A stretch of DNA of 64,000 bases from Brevibacillus laterosporus LMG 15441 (GCF_000219535.2 NZ_CP007806.1:1956501-2020500), one strand, 5' to 3'; numbered from the stretch's first letter, positions 17,844-27,982 are shown. Program-made: numbers and translations. Notes: generated from the sequence alone by a model not told the origin.

Positions 17844-17874
17844 TCAATAACAACGGAAGAAGGAGGATCTAGAA

Positions 17875-19251
17875 ATGGTTTATGGTGCAATTTCACGAGT
17901 GCTGTTTCCAGTATGTTTAATCGGATTGGTCGGTGTTGGTGTATGGGGCTATCAGGAACATAACGAAAAAAACAGCATACTAATCAAAGCAGAGAATCAA
18001 TACCAAAGAGCCTTCCATGATTTAAACTTTCATATGAATAAACTGCATGATGAGTTAGGAAAATCTGTTGTATTAAACACACGCAAGCAACTAGCTCCGT
18101 GTCTTACGAATGTGTGGCGTTTAGCGTATACCTCGCAAAACGATGTCGGTCAACTTCCTTTGACGCTAATGCCATTCAATCACACAGAAGAATTTTTATC
18201 CAAAGTAGCAGATTTTTCTTATGAAGTAGCCGTGAGAGATTTAAATCAGCATCCGTTGAGTGAAAAAGAGTATAAAACACTCAATAAACTGTACCAAAAC
18301 TCCAAGCACATCCAAAAAGAATTATCTGGTGTGCAAACTAAGGTTCTTGATAGTAAATTGCGTTGGATGGATGTAGAAACGGCCTTAGCTAAACAGCAAC
18401 AGCCTGGCGATAACACCATCATTGACGGTTTTAAAACGATTGATAAAAAAGTGCAGGAGTTCCCTGAAATGGAGTGGGGAATGACTGTCCAAAATATGGA
18501 AACGAAACGTCAGCAACGCATTAAGGGCATTTCAGGAAAAACAGTTAGTGAACAGCAAGCGATCGATATTGCTAAAAAATTCGTTGGTAAAATTTCGTCT
18601 GGTGACAAAGTTTCTGTTGAAAAGAACGGAAAAGGCATGCAATACAATGCATACAGTGTCCGTATAACTGGTAAAAACGCTAGTCCGATCAATATGGATG
18701 TAACCAAAAAAGGCGGAAAGGTAGTCTGGTTATTAAACGAAAGAGAAATCAAACAAACAAAATTGAACTTAGATCAGGCGGAAAAAAGTGCTAAGAAGTT
18801 TCTAAAAGAAAAGGGATACGGCGACATGGTAGCGACGGAACGAGATACATACGGAGGGATAGGAGTATTTACGTTTGTGCCAAAAGTGGAAGACGTACTC
18901 ATCTATCCTGATTCCGTAACGGTCAAAGTAGCGCTTGATAATGGGGATGTAAATGGTTTTCATGCTGTCGAATATTTATTTAACCATAAGCAGCGCATCA
19001 TTCCAAAAGCAAAGGTATCCGCCAAGCAAGCAAGAACGATGATCAATCCACATGTTAAGGTTACGGAATCTAGACTTGCCATGATTCAGGGGAAAAATAA
19101 CGGGAAAGAAGTATTAGCATATGAGTTCTCTGGACAATTTGAAAAGGATATCTATATGATCTATATCAATGCCCAGACAGGTGAAGAAGAGGATGTAATA
19201 AAAATGAGTGTAGGCGAGCAAAAAATGCCAAATCATGGCGAAAAAGGATAA
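17875..19251 (+). CDS. ypeB: Germination protein YpeB
   Basis: A 458-residue spore protein required for SleB stability and localisation. It has an N-terminal membrane anchor (residues about 7-25, LFPVCLIGLVGVGVWGY), a helical region, and C-terminal PepSY-like repeats (ISEQQAIDIAKKFVG-like at about 222-238, LDQAEKSAKKFLKEKGY at about 298, and VSAKQARTMINP at about 378). GGAGGATC lies upstream of the ATG. The gene directly follows the short sleB gene, as the pair does in other Bacillales. Confidence 0.93.
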   Translation: MVYGAISRVLFPVCLIGLVGVGVWGYQEHNEKNSILIKAENQYQRAFHDLNFHMNKLHDELGKSVVLNTRKQLAPCLTNVWRLAYTSQNDVGQLPLTLMPFNHTEEFLSKVADFSYEVAVRDLNQHPLSEKEYKTLNKLYQNSKHIQKELSGVQTKVLDSKLRWMDVETALAKQQQPGDNTIIDGFKTIDKKVQEFPEMEWGMTVQNMETKRQQRIKGISGKTVSEQQAIDIAKKFVGKISSGDKVSVEKNGKGMQYNAYSVRITGKNASPINMDVTKKGGKVVWLLNEREIKQTKLNLDQAEKSAKKFLKEKGYGDMVATERDTYGGIGVFTFVPKVEDVLIYPDSVTVKVALDNGDVNGFHAVEYLFNHKQRIIPKAKVSAKQARTMINPHVKVTESRLAMIQGKNNGKEVLAYEFSGQFEKDIYMIYINAQTGEEEDVIKMSVGEQKMPNHGEKG

Positions 19252-19364
19252 GAGGATAAGAGAGAGTACAAAGAAGTTTGTCTAAGGGCAAACTTCTTTG
19301 TTTGCTGTATGGATAACAGCGTGTGTATAATGTTGGAAGAGGGTGAGAAGGGGAGGAAATAAGA

Positions 19365-20048
19365 GTGAGTGTGCTACCTCAAGTAGGACAAGTGATGCGT
19401 CTATCACTCGCGTCCTTGTCAGAAGAGCAAAGTAAAGAAGTATATAAGACTAGAGTAGCAGATTATTCTGAAAAAAACATTGCGATTGAATTACCCATCG
19501 ACGAGGAAACAGGCAGAACGAAGTCTCTTCCGATTGGGACGACCTGTTTCGTGTGGTATGTTGGACAGGATGGCTCGCGTTTTGATTTTAAAACCAAAAT
19601 TGTTGGTACCAAGCAAGAAAATATACCAATGCTTTTAATGGAAAAAGTGCCAAAGGAGCAGATCGTTCGCACGCAACGCAGAGGCTATCTACGAGTACCT
19701 GCAAGCTTTGAGATCTCTGTTAGCTATCCAAGCATTCGAGGAAAACAGAAGTTCCTAGCGAAGACGCTGGATATTAGTGGTGGTGGTCTAGCATTTGCAT
19801 GTCCCAAGAACCATTTCTTAGAAGAAGAGCAGGAAGTAGATATGTGGATTAGCTTGCCAGCAAAAGCGGGGACTGTTAGTCATGCCTTTGCAAAAGCACA
19901 GGTAGCACGCGTTCAGGAGCAGGAGCTGAGTGACTTTAATTGGATATCTCTACAGTTTACAGCCATATCGGAAGCAGATCGAGCTAAAATTGTTCGTGTA
20001 TGCTATGAACGTCAATTGGAAATAAGACAAAAAGGTATAGTTGAATAA
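19365..20048 (+). CDS. ypfA: PilZ-domain flagellar brake protein (YpfA-like)
   Basis: A 227-residue protein with an N-terminal YcgR-like domain and a C-terminal PilZ domain. The c-di-GMP binding motifs are present: TQRRGYLRVP near residue 103 (RxxxR) and LDISGGGLAF near 137 (D/NxSxxG). In B. subtilis, YpfA (DgrA/MotI) inhibits the motor when c-di-GMP is high. The start is GTG with GGGGAGG 8-9 bases upstream. It follows ypeB and precedes ypfB and cmk as in B. subtilis. Confidence 0.9.
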   Translation: MSVLPQVGQVMRLSLASLSEEQSKEVYKTRVADYSEKNIAIELPIDEETGRTKSLPIGTTCFVWYVGQDGSRFDFKTKIVGTKQENIPMLLMEKVPKEQIVRTQRRGYLRVPASFEISVSYPSIRGKQKFLAKTLDISGGGLAFACPKNHFLEEEQEVDMWISLPAKAGTVSHAFAKAQVARVQEQELSDFNWISLQFTAISEADRAKIVRVCYERQLEIRQKGIVE

Positions 20049-20083
20049 CGGTTGACTATCAACAGGAAGAGGAGCGTTACTCC

Positions 20084-20269
20084 ATGAAAAAATCAACGTT
20101 TGATGCTCGCTTTATATTGCTGTCCAGTCGTTTAGAGAGACATCTTGTGAAAGCTATCATTGTTTTTATTGCTTCTTTACTGTTGGCTCAAACTATTTTA
20201 ACATGGGGTTCCATTCGCCCTTATTTCGTTCGCGTTGAGAGAGTGGAGGGCATCCCAGCCATCCGCTAA
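20084..20269 (+). CDS. ypfB: Small membrane protein, YpfB-like (DUF5359)
   Basis: A 61-residue protein with a basic N-terminal part and one hydrophobic segment at about 24-42 (AIIVFIASLLLAQTILTWG), ending in a charged tail. The position between ypfA and cmk and the size match B. subtilis ypfB. GGAAGAGGAG lies upstream of the ATG. Function is unknown. Confidence 0.8.
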   Translation: MKKSTFDARFILLSSRLERHLVKAIIVFIASLLLAQTILTWGSIRPYFVRVERVEGIPAIR

Positions 20270-20388
20270 TTTGCTTCATATGCGCTACTGTGGTACAATA
20301 TACCATAGCTTGGCTTCGACGAACTGTCTTCGCTCGAGGCTTTTCTTCATTATTAACGTATTTAAACTCTAGTAGGTGAATTTACATA

Positions 20389-21039
20389 ATGAATATTGCA
20401 ATTGATGGACCTGCTGGTGCAGGGAAGAGTACCGTAGCACAGCTTGTGGCTGCTGCATTACAGTACGTTTATATTGATACAGGAGCGATGTATCGGGCTT
20501 TGGCATGGGCTGTATTAAAGAACGGCACTGCAATTGAGGATCAGGAATCCGTTGCAAGCCTGCTACAGCAAGCCAAGATTGAGTTGAAGCGCACAGAGGA
20601 AGGACAGCGTGTGTATTGGGATCATGAGGATATCACTCATCAAATTCGCACACAGGAAGTTAGTAATTATGCTTCCGTAGTGGCGAGCTATCCAGCGGTT
20701 CGTGCTACAATGCTGATACTACAACGTGAGATGGCTCAGCAAGGAAACGTGGTTATGGATGGGCGTGATATAGGTACTCACGTGTTACCTGAAGCTGAGG
20801 TGAAGATCTTTCTGACAGCTTCCATAGAAGAGCGAGCTACACGTCGTTTTGGTGATCTTCTTGCAAAAGGAGAACAACCTGATATAAACGAATTACAAAA
20901 GGAAATTGCAGAGCGTGATAAACGTGACCGTGAGCGAGAAACAGCCCCACTCAAGCAGGCAGATGACGCTATCTTATTAGACACCACCGGAATGCCGCTA
21001 GATGAGGTTGTTAATAAAATTCTTGCGCTTTGCAAATGA
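20389..21039 (+). CDS. cmk: Cytidylate kinase
   Basis: Phosphorylates CMP and dCMP with ATP. A P-loop GPAGAGKST at residues 7-15, the CMP-site stretch YIDTGAMYRA near 33, and MDGRDIGTHVLPEA near 125 identify the family; 216 residues is the usual length. It starts a cmk-plsC-ypfD cluster found across Firmicutes. The ribosome binding site is weak (AGTAGGTG about 9 bases before the ATG). Confidence 0.96.
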   Translation: MNIAIDGPAGAGKSTVAQLVAAALQYVYIDTGAMYRALAWAVLKNGTAIEDQESVASLLQQAKIELKRTEEGQRVYWDHEDITHQIRTQEVSNYASVVASYPAVRATMLILQREMAQQGNVVMDGRDIGTHVLPEAEVKIFLTASIEERATRRFGDLLAKGEQPDINELQKEIAERDKRDRERETAPLKQADDAILLDTTGMPLDEVVNKILALCK

Positions 21040-21053
21040 TTGGGTGAAATACA

Positions 21054-21647
21054 TTGATTCTTTATAAATTTTTTCGAGCTATCTTCCGTATTGTGCTAAA
21101 AGGACTATACCGGTATGAGTCCATTGGATATGAGAATGTGCCAAATGAAGGTCCAGTCATTCTATGCTCTAATCATATCAGTAATTGGGACCCGCCCTTA
21201 CTAGGATGTGGAATAGATAGACAAGTCAGTTATATGGCAAAAGAAGAATTGTTTAGGTTCCCTGTTTTGTCCCATGTATTGAAAAGCTTTAATGCTATTC
21301 CCGTTAAGCGTGGTGGTAATGACCGTGGTGCTATCCGCACTACACTACAGGTTCTAGAGCAGGGAAAGGTCTTTGGTATTTTTCCAGAAGGAACGCGAAG
21401 CAAAACCGGAGAATTGGGCGAGGGAAAGACGGGAGTAGCAATGTTTGCTCTCAAATCAGAGGCAGCTATCATTCCTGTGGCAATCATTGGACCATACCGT
21501 TTGTTCCACAAAGTAAAGGTCGTGTATGGAAAGCCAATTGATATCTCGAAATACCGAGAGGCTAAAAGCAGCAGTGAAACGATGCGCGAGGTAACGCAGG
21601 TGATTATGAGCGAGATTCAAAAATTGAAAGATACTCATCAACAGTAG
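21054..21647 (+). CDS. plsC: 1-acyl-glycerol-3-phosphate acyltransferase
   Basis: Adds the second acyl chain in phosphatidic acid synthesis at the membrane. The acyltransferase motifs are CSNHISNWDPPL (HxxxxD, near residue 38) and FPEGTRSKTGE near 110. It is 197 residues long with a hydrophobic N-terminal segment. The start is TTG only 14 bases after cmk, with a modest GGGTGAAA site. plsY later in the window supplies the preceding acyl step. Confidence 0.93.
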   Translation: MILYKFFRAIFRIVLKGLYRYESIGYENVPNEGPVILCSNHISNWDPPLLGCGIDRQVSYMAKEELFRFPVLSHVLKSFNAIPVKRGGNDRGAIRTTLQVLEQGKVFGIFPEGTRSKTGELGEGKTGVAMFALKSEAAIIPVAIIGPYRLFHKVKVVYGKPIDISKYREAKSSSETMREVTQVIMSEIQKLKDTHQQ

Positions 21648-21824
21648 CAAAGTTACATTTCTGGAATTTGTATGGTTTTTCCAGTATCATCATATACTAA
21701 TAGCTACTCTCCTGCTTAAAATTTGGAAGACCACACGCCATTGGCGGGGTTTAATATATTTTGTTCACAGGTTGGCTTCAATAACACTTACATGTCAATG
21801 TTGGCATTCGAGGAGGTTTGTTCA

Positions 21825-23006
21825 ATGGTCGATGGCACAGATAACAACGTAAGTCTAACAGATGTTCAAACTCTGTCCGTAGGGGACATTGTGAAGGCAA
21901 AAGTGACAAAGGTAGAAGAGAAACAAGTATTGGTCGATGTAGGCTACAAATATGATGGTCTTATCCCAATCAGTGAGCTTTCTGGTCTTCATGTAGAAAA
22001 AACTTCTGATATTGTTTCAGAAGGCGATGAGTTTACTGTAAAAGTAACAAAACTGAATGAAGAAAAAGAAGAGCTGGTTGTTTCGAAAAAAGCGGTAGAT
22101 GCTCAAATAGCATGGGAAGAACTAGCTAAAAAGCAACAAAACAATGAAACGATCGAAGCAGAAGTGAAAGACGTAGTAAAAGGTGGACTTGTAGTTGATG
22201 TAGGTCTGCGTGGTTTTATCCCTGCTTCTATGGTAGAGCGTCATTTTGTAGAGGATTTTAGCGATTACAAAGGACGTACGCTCACGCTAAAAGTTATGGA
22301 ATTGGATCAAGAAAAGAACAAGGTGATCCTTTCTCATAAAGCTGTGTTAGAAGAAGAGGCCAAAGCGAGCAAAGGCAAAGTACTGGATAGAATCGAAGCT
22401 GGAAATATTCTTGAGGGTACTGTGCAACGCCTGACTGATTTTGGCGTATTTGTTGATATCGGTGGTGTAGACGGGCTGGTACATGTGTCCGAATTAGCTT
22501 GGGAGCATGTAGATAAACCTGCTGATGTAGTAAAAGAAGGCGACAAGGTTAAAGTGAAGGTTTTGAAGGTGGATAAGGAAAATGAGCGCATCAGCTTGAG
22601 CATGAAAGAAGCGCAACCAGGACCTTACCATGATATCGCTGAGAAGTTCAAAAAAGGTGACGTGGTCACTGGTACAGTGAAGCGTTTAACCGGTTTTGGT
22701 GCATTTGTAGAGATTGCTCCTCATGTAGAGGGCTTGGTGCATATCTCACAAATCGCAAACCGCCGTGTGAAATCGCCTAGTGAGGTATTAAAAGAAGGGC
22801 AAGAAGTAAATGTGAAGGTCCTGGAAATCAATCCTGCTGAGCAACGTGTAAGCTTAAGTATTCGCGCGGTAGAAGAAGATCGCGACGAAGAAGCAGAACG
22901 TGTATCTCGTAAGGAACTGCAACAATATACACAAGACAACAATCAACAGGGTATGGGTGTAACGCTGGGCGATTTGTTCGGCGATCTACGTGACAAGTTA
23001 AAATAA
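21825..23006 (+). CDS. ypfD: S1-domain RNA-binding protein, ribosomal protein S1 homologue
   Basis: A 393-residue protein with four S1 domains (about residues 18-85, 103-168, 188-256 and 273-341), each with the VG..V.GxV pattern and the typical GLVH(V/I)S stretch in the third and fourth. Firmicute homologues have four repeats instead of six and are not essential in B. subtilis. I start at the ATG at 21825, which has GAGGAGG 8 bases upstream, instead of the longer open frame that begins 34 codons earlier. Confidence 0.93.
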   Translation: MVDGTDNNVSLTDVQTLSVGDIVKAKVTKVEEKQVLVDVGYKYDGLIPISELSGLHVEKTSDIVSEGDEFTVKVTKLNEEKEELVVSKKAVDAQIAWEELAKKQQNNETIEAEVKDVVKGGLVVDVGLRGFIPASMVERHFVEDFSDYKGRTLTLKVMELDQEKNKVILSHKAVLEEEAKASKGKVLDRIEAGNILEGTVQRLTDFGVFVDIGGVDGLVHVSELAWEHVDKPADVVKEGDKVKVKVLKVDKENERISLSMKEAQPGPYHDIAEKFKKGDVVTGTVKRLTGFGAFVEIAPHVEGLVHISQIANRRVKSPSEVLKEGQEVNVKVLEINPAEQRVSLSIRAVEEDRDEEAERVSRKELQQYTQDNNQQGMGVTLGDLFGDLRDKLK

Positions 23007-23031
23007 ACACGTAAATACCGTACTATACGTG

Positions 23032-23086
23032 AAAGAGGCAAGTGCTCGTTAATCATTAGATTAATGGAGTGGCTTGCCTCTTTTTT
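23032..23086 (+). terminator. Terminator after the S1 homologue
   Basis: AGAGGCAAG (23034-23042) pairs with CTTGCCTCT (23073-23081) followed by a T-run. The loop of about 30 bases includes a small ATTAGATTAAT palindrome. Confidence 0.8.
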
Positions 23087-23183
23087 AGTAGATTTTGTCA
23101 AATGGGATTACTTGCCCTGTATCTGAGTCATACTAGGATTACTTACCTATGAAGCCTATGTTAACTAATGAAGGTGTTGTCAA

Positions 23184-23840
23184 ATGAATGATGGAACAAT
23201 AGCCATGATTGTAGAGTGGACACTACTTTGCGTGGTCTGGATGGGACTTACTGATCGTTTTTTACATCAAATGGGCTGGAAACGTTCAACAGCGTTGTTG
23301 ATTCTAACGGCTTTTCTTGTTACAAGCTACAGTGAGTGGCGGCTTTTTCTTCTGCCTGTAGAGGTTAATGTCAGCGGGATGCTTCTTCCCTTATTGTTAG
23401 GCGGGACATTATGGTATCATCTCAAAAAGAAGCGGCGAAAGTATATGATAACGAGTGCTATCCTTCTAGCCTTTGCGCTTATCCTGTTGCGTAAATTGTT
23501 TTTTTGGGACCCGGTGCTTTTATTCATAGATGAGATCATGATTTTACCGGTTCTTTGTGTCATGTTGTGTTTTATTGTGACCAGGCATGCTATCTACCAT
23601 TGGTTTTTACTGTGTGTTGCTTTTCCATTATCAGATGCGTTTTATCAGGCTTCTTTTCTCTCCCTTACAGAACGCTGCATCATTGGAGGAGAGTACCAGC
23701 AAGATTTATTTTGGACAGCATTCGCCTTGTGGTCAAGCTGTTATTTGGTGATTCAATTGCTTCAAAAAACGGGTGTGGCCTTTCGCACAAGAATTGCCCC
23801 TTTGATTCGGTTTAAATCAAAATCCCCTACGAACAGGTGA
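23184..23840 (+). CDS. yphA: YphA-like membrane protein
   Basis: A 218-residue polytopic membrane protein with about six hydrophobic segments and a basic loop (KKKRRKYM near residue 90). Position between the S1 homologue and the YIEGIA gene matches B. subtilis yphA. GGTGTTG is the only upstream purine-rich site, 8-9 bases before the ATG. Its stop overlaps the next start by 4 bases. Function is unknown; expression in sporulation is expected from context. Confidence 0.78.
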   Translation: MNDGTIAMIVEWTLLCVVWMGLTDRFLHQMGWKRSTALLILTAFLVTSYSEWRLFLLPVEVNVSGMLLPLLLGGTLWYHLKKKRRKYMITSAILLAFALILLRKLFFWDPVLLFIDEIMILPVLCVMLCFIVTRHAIYHWFLLCVAFPLSDAFYQASFLSLTERCIIGGEYQQDLFWTAFALWSSCYLVIQLLQKTGVAFRTRIAPLIRFKSKSPTNR

Positions 23841-24763
23841 AACAACATATGATCAAAGAATTGCTTTCAAATGAGTACGTGGTCCCGCTTTTACTTGGAA
23901 TTCTCGCTGGGATTGTCACACGGCTGTATTTACTGCGGACAGATTATCGGCAATATCCTACTTATCCTCATGGTAAACTAATTCATATAGCATTAGGAAT
24001 TATTGCCTCTGGATTAGGGGCGGTTGCGGTACCATCCTTTTTAAAGGAGGACTACACAGCCATTACGTTTTTAGCTCTTGCTGCTCAACAGTTTAGGGAT
24101 GTTCGGAACATGGAACGAGCAACCCTGACAGAGATAGATAAGCACGAACTCGTTCCACGAGGTGGGAGTTATATTGAAGGAATTGCGATGGTTTTCGAAG
24201 GGCGTAATTATCTGGTCATTTTCGCTTCATTTTGTACTACGTTTGCGACTGTGCTGTTCAATTGGTACGGAGGAGTATTGGTAGGGATAGTTGTTTTATT
24301 GATTTCTCGTGCCTTTAAATCGGGGAAATCATTGAAACACATAGCGGACGTGGTACCATCATCTATTCGTCTCGATGGCGTGCATTTATATGTAGACGAC
24401 ATTTATATAATGAATGTAGGGTCACCCGAAGCTCAGGACACCATCAGGGAGCGAGGTGTAGGCTATATACTAATTCCTAAGAATGCCAATGCAAAGGTAA
24501 CGATTGCGCATCCAGGACAACGCCAGGCTATTCTTCACGATGCCTCAACGATTTTAGGAATTTATTCAGACGAGGGGGAGCCTTCTCTTACTCCTTTGGT
24601 AAAACGAGATTTGAAAACGGGTCGCATGGGGATTTTTCTGTTACCCTATGAGCATGGAATCGAAAAAGGGCGACGTGTCCTTGAAAATACGCCTATTATT
24701 GAAAGTGCCATTCGGATGCCTAGTGAAGCTAAGGTAAATCAGCCAAAGGGGAGTTCATCATGA
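23837..24763 (+). CDS. seaA: YIEGIA-domain membrane protein
   Basis: A 308-residue membrane protein carrying the family signature GGSYIEGIAMVFEGRN near residue 112. Hydrophobic segments at about 14-30, 48-70 and 130-160 are followed by a soluble C-terminal half. B. subtilis has the homologue (yphB, now seaA) in the same place. The start overlaps the end of yphA and the stop overlaps the start of the next gene (ATGA), so three proteins are translationally coupled. Confidence 0.88.
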   Translation: MKQHMIKELLSNEYVVPLLLGILAGIVTRLYLLRTDYRQYPTYPHGKLIHIALGIIASGLGAVAVPSFLKEDYTAITFLALAAQQFRDVRNMERATLTEIDKHELVPRGGSYIEGIAMVFEGRNYLVIFASFCTTFATVLFNWYGGVLVGIVVLLISRAFKSGKSLKHIADVVPSSIRLDGVHLYVDDIYIMNVGSPEAQDTIRERGVGYILIPKNANAKVTIAHPGQRQAILHDASTILGIYSDEGEPSLTPLVKRDLKTGRMGIFLLPYEHGIEKGRRVLENTPIIESAIRMPSEAKVNQPKGSSS

Positions 24764-24942
24764 ATGCTGGTATTGTGGCGATCATTACAACCAGAAAAGG
24801 AGATGTAGCAGGCGGAGCGCCTATCTTTTTTGCCAAGGATAATCAAGAGATGCAAGATATGGCGTTTACACTAGAAAAAATAACAGATGCAATGATTCAT
24901 CAAATTACACCAGAAATCCTGGTCATTGTTAGGCACAAGTAG
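24760..24942 (+). CDS. Capping complex subunit for YIEGIA
   Basis: A 60-residue protein, MNAGIVAIITTRKGDVAGGA at its start, of the small family always found next to YIEGIA genes. The ATG overlaps the YIEGIA stop (ATGA). AAGGGGAG precedes it. The role is unknown beyond the proposed partnership with the YIEGIA membrane protein in sporulation. Confidence 0.8.
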   Translation: MNAGIVAIITTRKGDVAGGAPIFFAKDNQEMQDMAFTLEKITDAMIHQITPEILVIVRHK

Positions 24943-24997
24943 AATATGGTATGATTAATAGATGAAATAAGCTAGCAGAGAGAGAGTGTTGTGTAGT

Positions 24998-26311
24998 ATG
25001 GGATTACCAGTAGTTGCAATCGTAGGCCGCCCGAATGTAGGGAAGTCAACGATCTTTAATCGATTGATCGGCGAAAGAGTTGCTATAGTAGAAGACAAAC
25101 CAGGAGTTACACGTGACCGTTTATATGCAAAAGGTGAATGGTTAAATCGTGAATTTCACGTCATTGATACAGGTGGAATTGAATTTGCTGAGACGGATCA
25201 AATCTTAACGCAAATGCGCTATCAGGCAGAATTGGCTATTGATGAGGCAGATGTTATTATTTTGATCGTTGATGTACGCTCTGGTGTCACTGATGCTGAT
25301 TTAAATGTAGCTCGTATGTTAAACCGGACAGGTAAGCCAATTGTATTAGCTGTCAACAAAGTAGATAATTTTGAGATGCGTAATGATATTTATGAGTTTT
25401 ATCAATTGGGCGTAGGAGAGCCATTCCCGATCTCAGGATCACATGGTCTTGGCTTAGGTGATATGCTAGACGAGGTTTTCCATCACTTGCCTCCTGTGGA
25501 TGCAGAGGAGAAGCGCGATGATGTGATTCGTGTGTCTATCATTGGACGTCCTAACGTAGGGAAATCCTCTTTAACCAACGCAATTTTGGGCGAAGAGCGC
25601 GTAATTGTCAGCGAGATCGCAGGTACAACACGCGATGCGATTGATACGCCGTTTGTACGTGATGGACAGGAGTATGTGCTAGTAGATACAGCCGGTATGC
25701 GTAAAAAAGGCAAAGTATACGAAGGCACCGAGAAATATAGCGTAATGCGCGCACTTAAAGCGATAGAGGATTCTGACGTTGTATTGGTGGTAATCAATGG
25801 CGAAGAAGGCATCATCGAGCAAGATAAGAAGATTGCCGGATACGCACATGAGGCTGGCCGTGGAGTCATCATTGTCGTAAACAAATGGGATGCCTTGGAA
25901 AAAGATGATAAAACCATGCAACGTTTTACAGAGCTAATTCGTGAAGAGTTCAAATACTTAGCGTATGCACCGATTCTTTATGTTTCCGCGAAGACGAAAC
26001 AACGTGTTCATACCATTTTACCTAAAGTCAATGCTGTAGCAGATTCACATTCAATGCGAGTGAACACCTCGGTCTTAAATGATTTGATTACGGATGCTAC
26101 CATTATGGCACCTCCGCCAACAGACAGAGGAAAACGTCTTAAAATCAATTATACGACACAGGTTGCTGTTAAACCACCAACGTTTATCGTGTTTGTAAAT
26201 GATCCTGAGTTAATGCATTTCTCCTATGAAAGATATTTAGAAAATAAAATTCGCGGAGCGTTTGAATTTGAAGGAACGCCAATCCGTATTTTAACCCGTA
26301 AGAAAACATAG
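24998..26311 (+). CDS. der: Ribosome assembly GTPase Der (EngA)
   Basis: A 437-residue GTPase with two tandem G domains and a C-terminal KH-like domain, needed for 50S subunit maturation. G1 motifs are GRPNVGKST (residue 10 on) and GRPNVGKSS (about 183), with DTGG/DTAG G3 motifs and NKVD/NKWD G4 motifs. I choose the ATG at 24998, since [17 protein letters not shown] matches the usual N-terminus; a GTG four codons upstream is also open. The GAGAGAG site is about 11 bases upstream. Confidence 0.96.
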   Translation: MGLPVVAIVGRPNVGKSTIFNRLIGERVAIVEDKPGVTRDRLYAKGEWLNREFHVIDTGGIEFAETDQILTQMRYQAELAIDEADVIILIVDVRSGVTDADLNVARMLNRTGKPIVLAVNKVDNFEMRNDIYEFYQLGVGEPFPISGSHGLGLGDMLDEVFHHLPPVDAEEKRDDVIRVSIIGRPNVGKSSLTNAILGEERVIVSEIAGTTRDAIDTPFVRDGQEYVLVDTAGMRKKGKVYEGTEKYSVMRALKAIEDSDVVLVVINGEEGIIEQDKKIAGYAHEAGRGVIIVVNKWDALEKDDKTMQRFTELIREEFKYLAYAPILYVSAKTKQRVHTILPKVNAVADSHSMRVNTSVLNDLITDATIMAPPPTDRGKRLKINYTTQVAVKPPTFIVFVNDPELMHFSYERYLENKIRGAFEFEGTPIRILTRKKT

Positions 26312-26326
26312 GGAGTGGAGAATGCA

Positions 26327-26935
26327 ATGATGGTATTGATTTCTCTGGTCATCAGTTATTTGCTTGGTTCTGTCAGTTTCAGCTATTTAGTTGCTAAAAA
26401 AATAGCTGGTATTGACATCCGAAGTCATGGTAGTGGGAATGCTGGAGCGACTAATACGCTTCGTGTTCTAGGTAAAGGACCGGCGATTGTGGTTTTACTT
26501 TTGGATCTATTAAAAGGTGTGCTAGCCATGTACATAACTCATTGGCTTACTAATGGAGATCCTGTGGCGTATGCTTTTTCTGGAATATTAGCGATCGTTG
26601 GGCACAATTGGCCCATTTTTTATGGATTCCGTGGCGGCAAAGGCATTGCTACAACTGTTGGGGTAGCTTTGGCCTTATCGCCACTAGCATTTTTGATTTG
26701 TACGATTCTGACTATTATTTGTATTGCTATTACCAGATATGTCTCTGTGGGATCGTTGCTTTTTGTTACTTTATTTCCTATCTTGATTTGGTTTTTTAAA
26801 CAGGACATTTATATTTTCTTGATTACCTTAGCCATTCCTGCATTGGCTTATTATCGGCATTATTCCAATTTGGTTAATCTATGGAACGGAACAGAGCGTA
26901 AACTTGGTGATAAATCGAATAGGAAACTAAGCTGA
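26327..26935 (+). CDS. plsY: Acyl-phosphate:glycerol-3-phosphate acyltransferase
   Basis: Transfers the acyl group from acyl-phosphate to glycerol-3-phosphate in the membrane. The three PlsY motifs are GSGNAGATNTLR near residue 37, GHNWPIFYGFRGGKGIAT near 97, and RYVSVGSL near 137. Start at ATG 26327, with GTGGAG 6 bases upstream (an upstream in-frame GTG lies within that site). The chain is 202 residues with six to seven hydrophobic segments. It sits between der and gpsA, the usual Bacillales order. Confidence 0.94.
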   Translation: MMVLISLVISYLLGSVSFSYLVAKKIAGIDIRSHGSGNAGATNTLRVLGKGPAIVVLLLDLLKGVLAMYITHWLTNGDPVAYAFSGILAIVGHNWPIFYGFRGGKGIATTVGVALALSPLAFLICTILTIICIAITRYVSVGSLLFVTLFPILIWFFKQDIYIFLITLAIPALAYYRHYSNLVNLWNGTERKLGDKSNRKLS

Positions 26936-26947
26936 GTGGAGGGAAGA

Positions 26948-27982
26948 ATGTTGACTAAGCGCATAGCAGTGATTGGAGCAGGCAGTTGGGGTACCGCCCT
27001 AGCTTCAGTCTGTGCAGCGAATGATTTTCAGGTGACATTATGGGTTCGAGATCCAAAAAATGCACATGAGATCAACACAAACCATACCAACGAAAAGTAC
27101 TTACCAGGCATCACATTATCCGACACGATCGTTGCAGAAACAGACCTGCAACAAGTGGTTACAGAAAAAACTTCTATTATTCTGGCATTACCTTCAAAGG
27201 CAATGCGTGAGGTAGTAAAGCAAATATCTCCGTGGCTACACCCTGATGTGACACTTATTCATGCAACCAAAGGCTTCGAGCTGGAGAGCCTAAAACGCAT
27301 GTCAGAAGTGATCAGAGAAGAGGTGCCTAAGGAGATTGGTGATCGAGTTGTGGTGTTAACAGGACCAAGTCATGCTGAAGAAGTAATTCAACAATCACCA
27401 ACAACAGTCGTTGTAGCTTCCGAATGTGAGGAAAGCATGCTCAAAGCTCAGGATATTTTGATGAATTCCTACTTCCGTGTATACACCAACCCTGACATGA
27501 TCGGTGCTGAAATTGCGGGTGCCTTAAAAAATATTATTGCACTCGGAGCTGGTCTTAGCGACGGTTTAGGATATGGGGATAATGCCAAAGCTGCATTGTT
27601 AACCCGTGGTTTGGCTGAAATAGGACGTTTAGGTGTAAAATTGGGTGCTAATCCTTTAACGTTTGCTGGACTTGCAGGAGTAGGAGACTTGGTGGTGACG
27701 TGTACCAGTAAGCATAGCCGTAACTGGCGAGCTGGCTATATGCTAGGCCAAGGAAAAAATCTTGATGAGGTTCTTGCTCATATGGGAATGGTTGTTGAAG
27801 GAGTGCGCACCACTAAGGCTGCAAAAGCACTAGCTGAGAGAGAAGGCGTAGAGATGCCCATCACCAAGGTGTTTTATCAGGTGTTCTTTGGGGATTGCTC
27901 CCCTCGTCAGGCAGTGGAAGAGCTGATGGGGAGAGGGCGCAGACTTGAGCTAGAAGATATCGTTCGCTATAAGGATAAATAG
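26948..27982 (+). CDS. gpsA: Glycerol-3-phosphate dehydrogenase [NAD(P)+]
   Basis: Reduces dihydroxyacetone phosphate to sn-glycerol-3-phosphate for phospholipid synthesis. The dinucleotide fold GAGSWGTALA is near residue 9, LTGPSHAEEV near 138, and the catalytic-lysine region EIAGALKNIIALGAG near 186. I choose ATG 26948 with GGAGGG 6 bases upstream. 344 residues is the usual length. With plsY and plsC it supplies the first steps of phosphatidic acid synthesis. Confidence 0.96.
   Translation: MLTKRIAVIGAGSWGTALASVCAANDFQVTLWVRDPKNAHEINTNHTNEKYLPGITLSDTIVAETDLQQVVTEKTSIILALPSKAMREVVKQISPWLHPDVTLIHATKGFELESLKRMSEVIREEVPKEIGDRVVVLTGPSHAEEVIQQSPTTVVVASECEESMLKAQDILMNSYFRVYTNPDMIGAEIAGALKNIIALGAGLSDGLGYGDNAKAALLTRGLAEIGRLGVKLGANPLTFAGLAGVGDLVVTCTSKHSRNWRAGYMLGQGKNLDEVLAHMGMVVEGVRTTKAAKALAEREGVEMPITKVFYQVFFGDCSPRQAVEELMGRGRRLELEDIVRYKDK

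Noticed and set aside
21723-21824. 34-codon N-terminal extension of the S1 homologue
   Set aside because: The ATG at 21825 has GAGGAGG at proper spacing and gives the usual family N-terminus.
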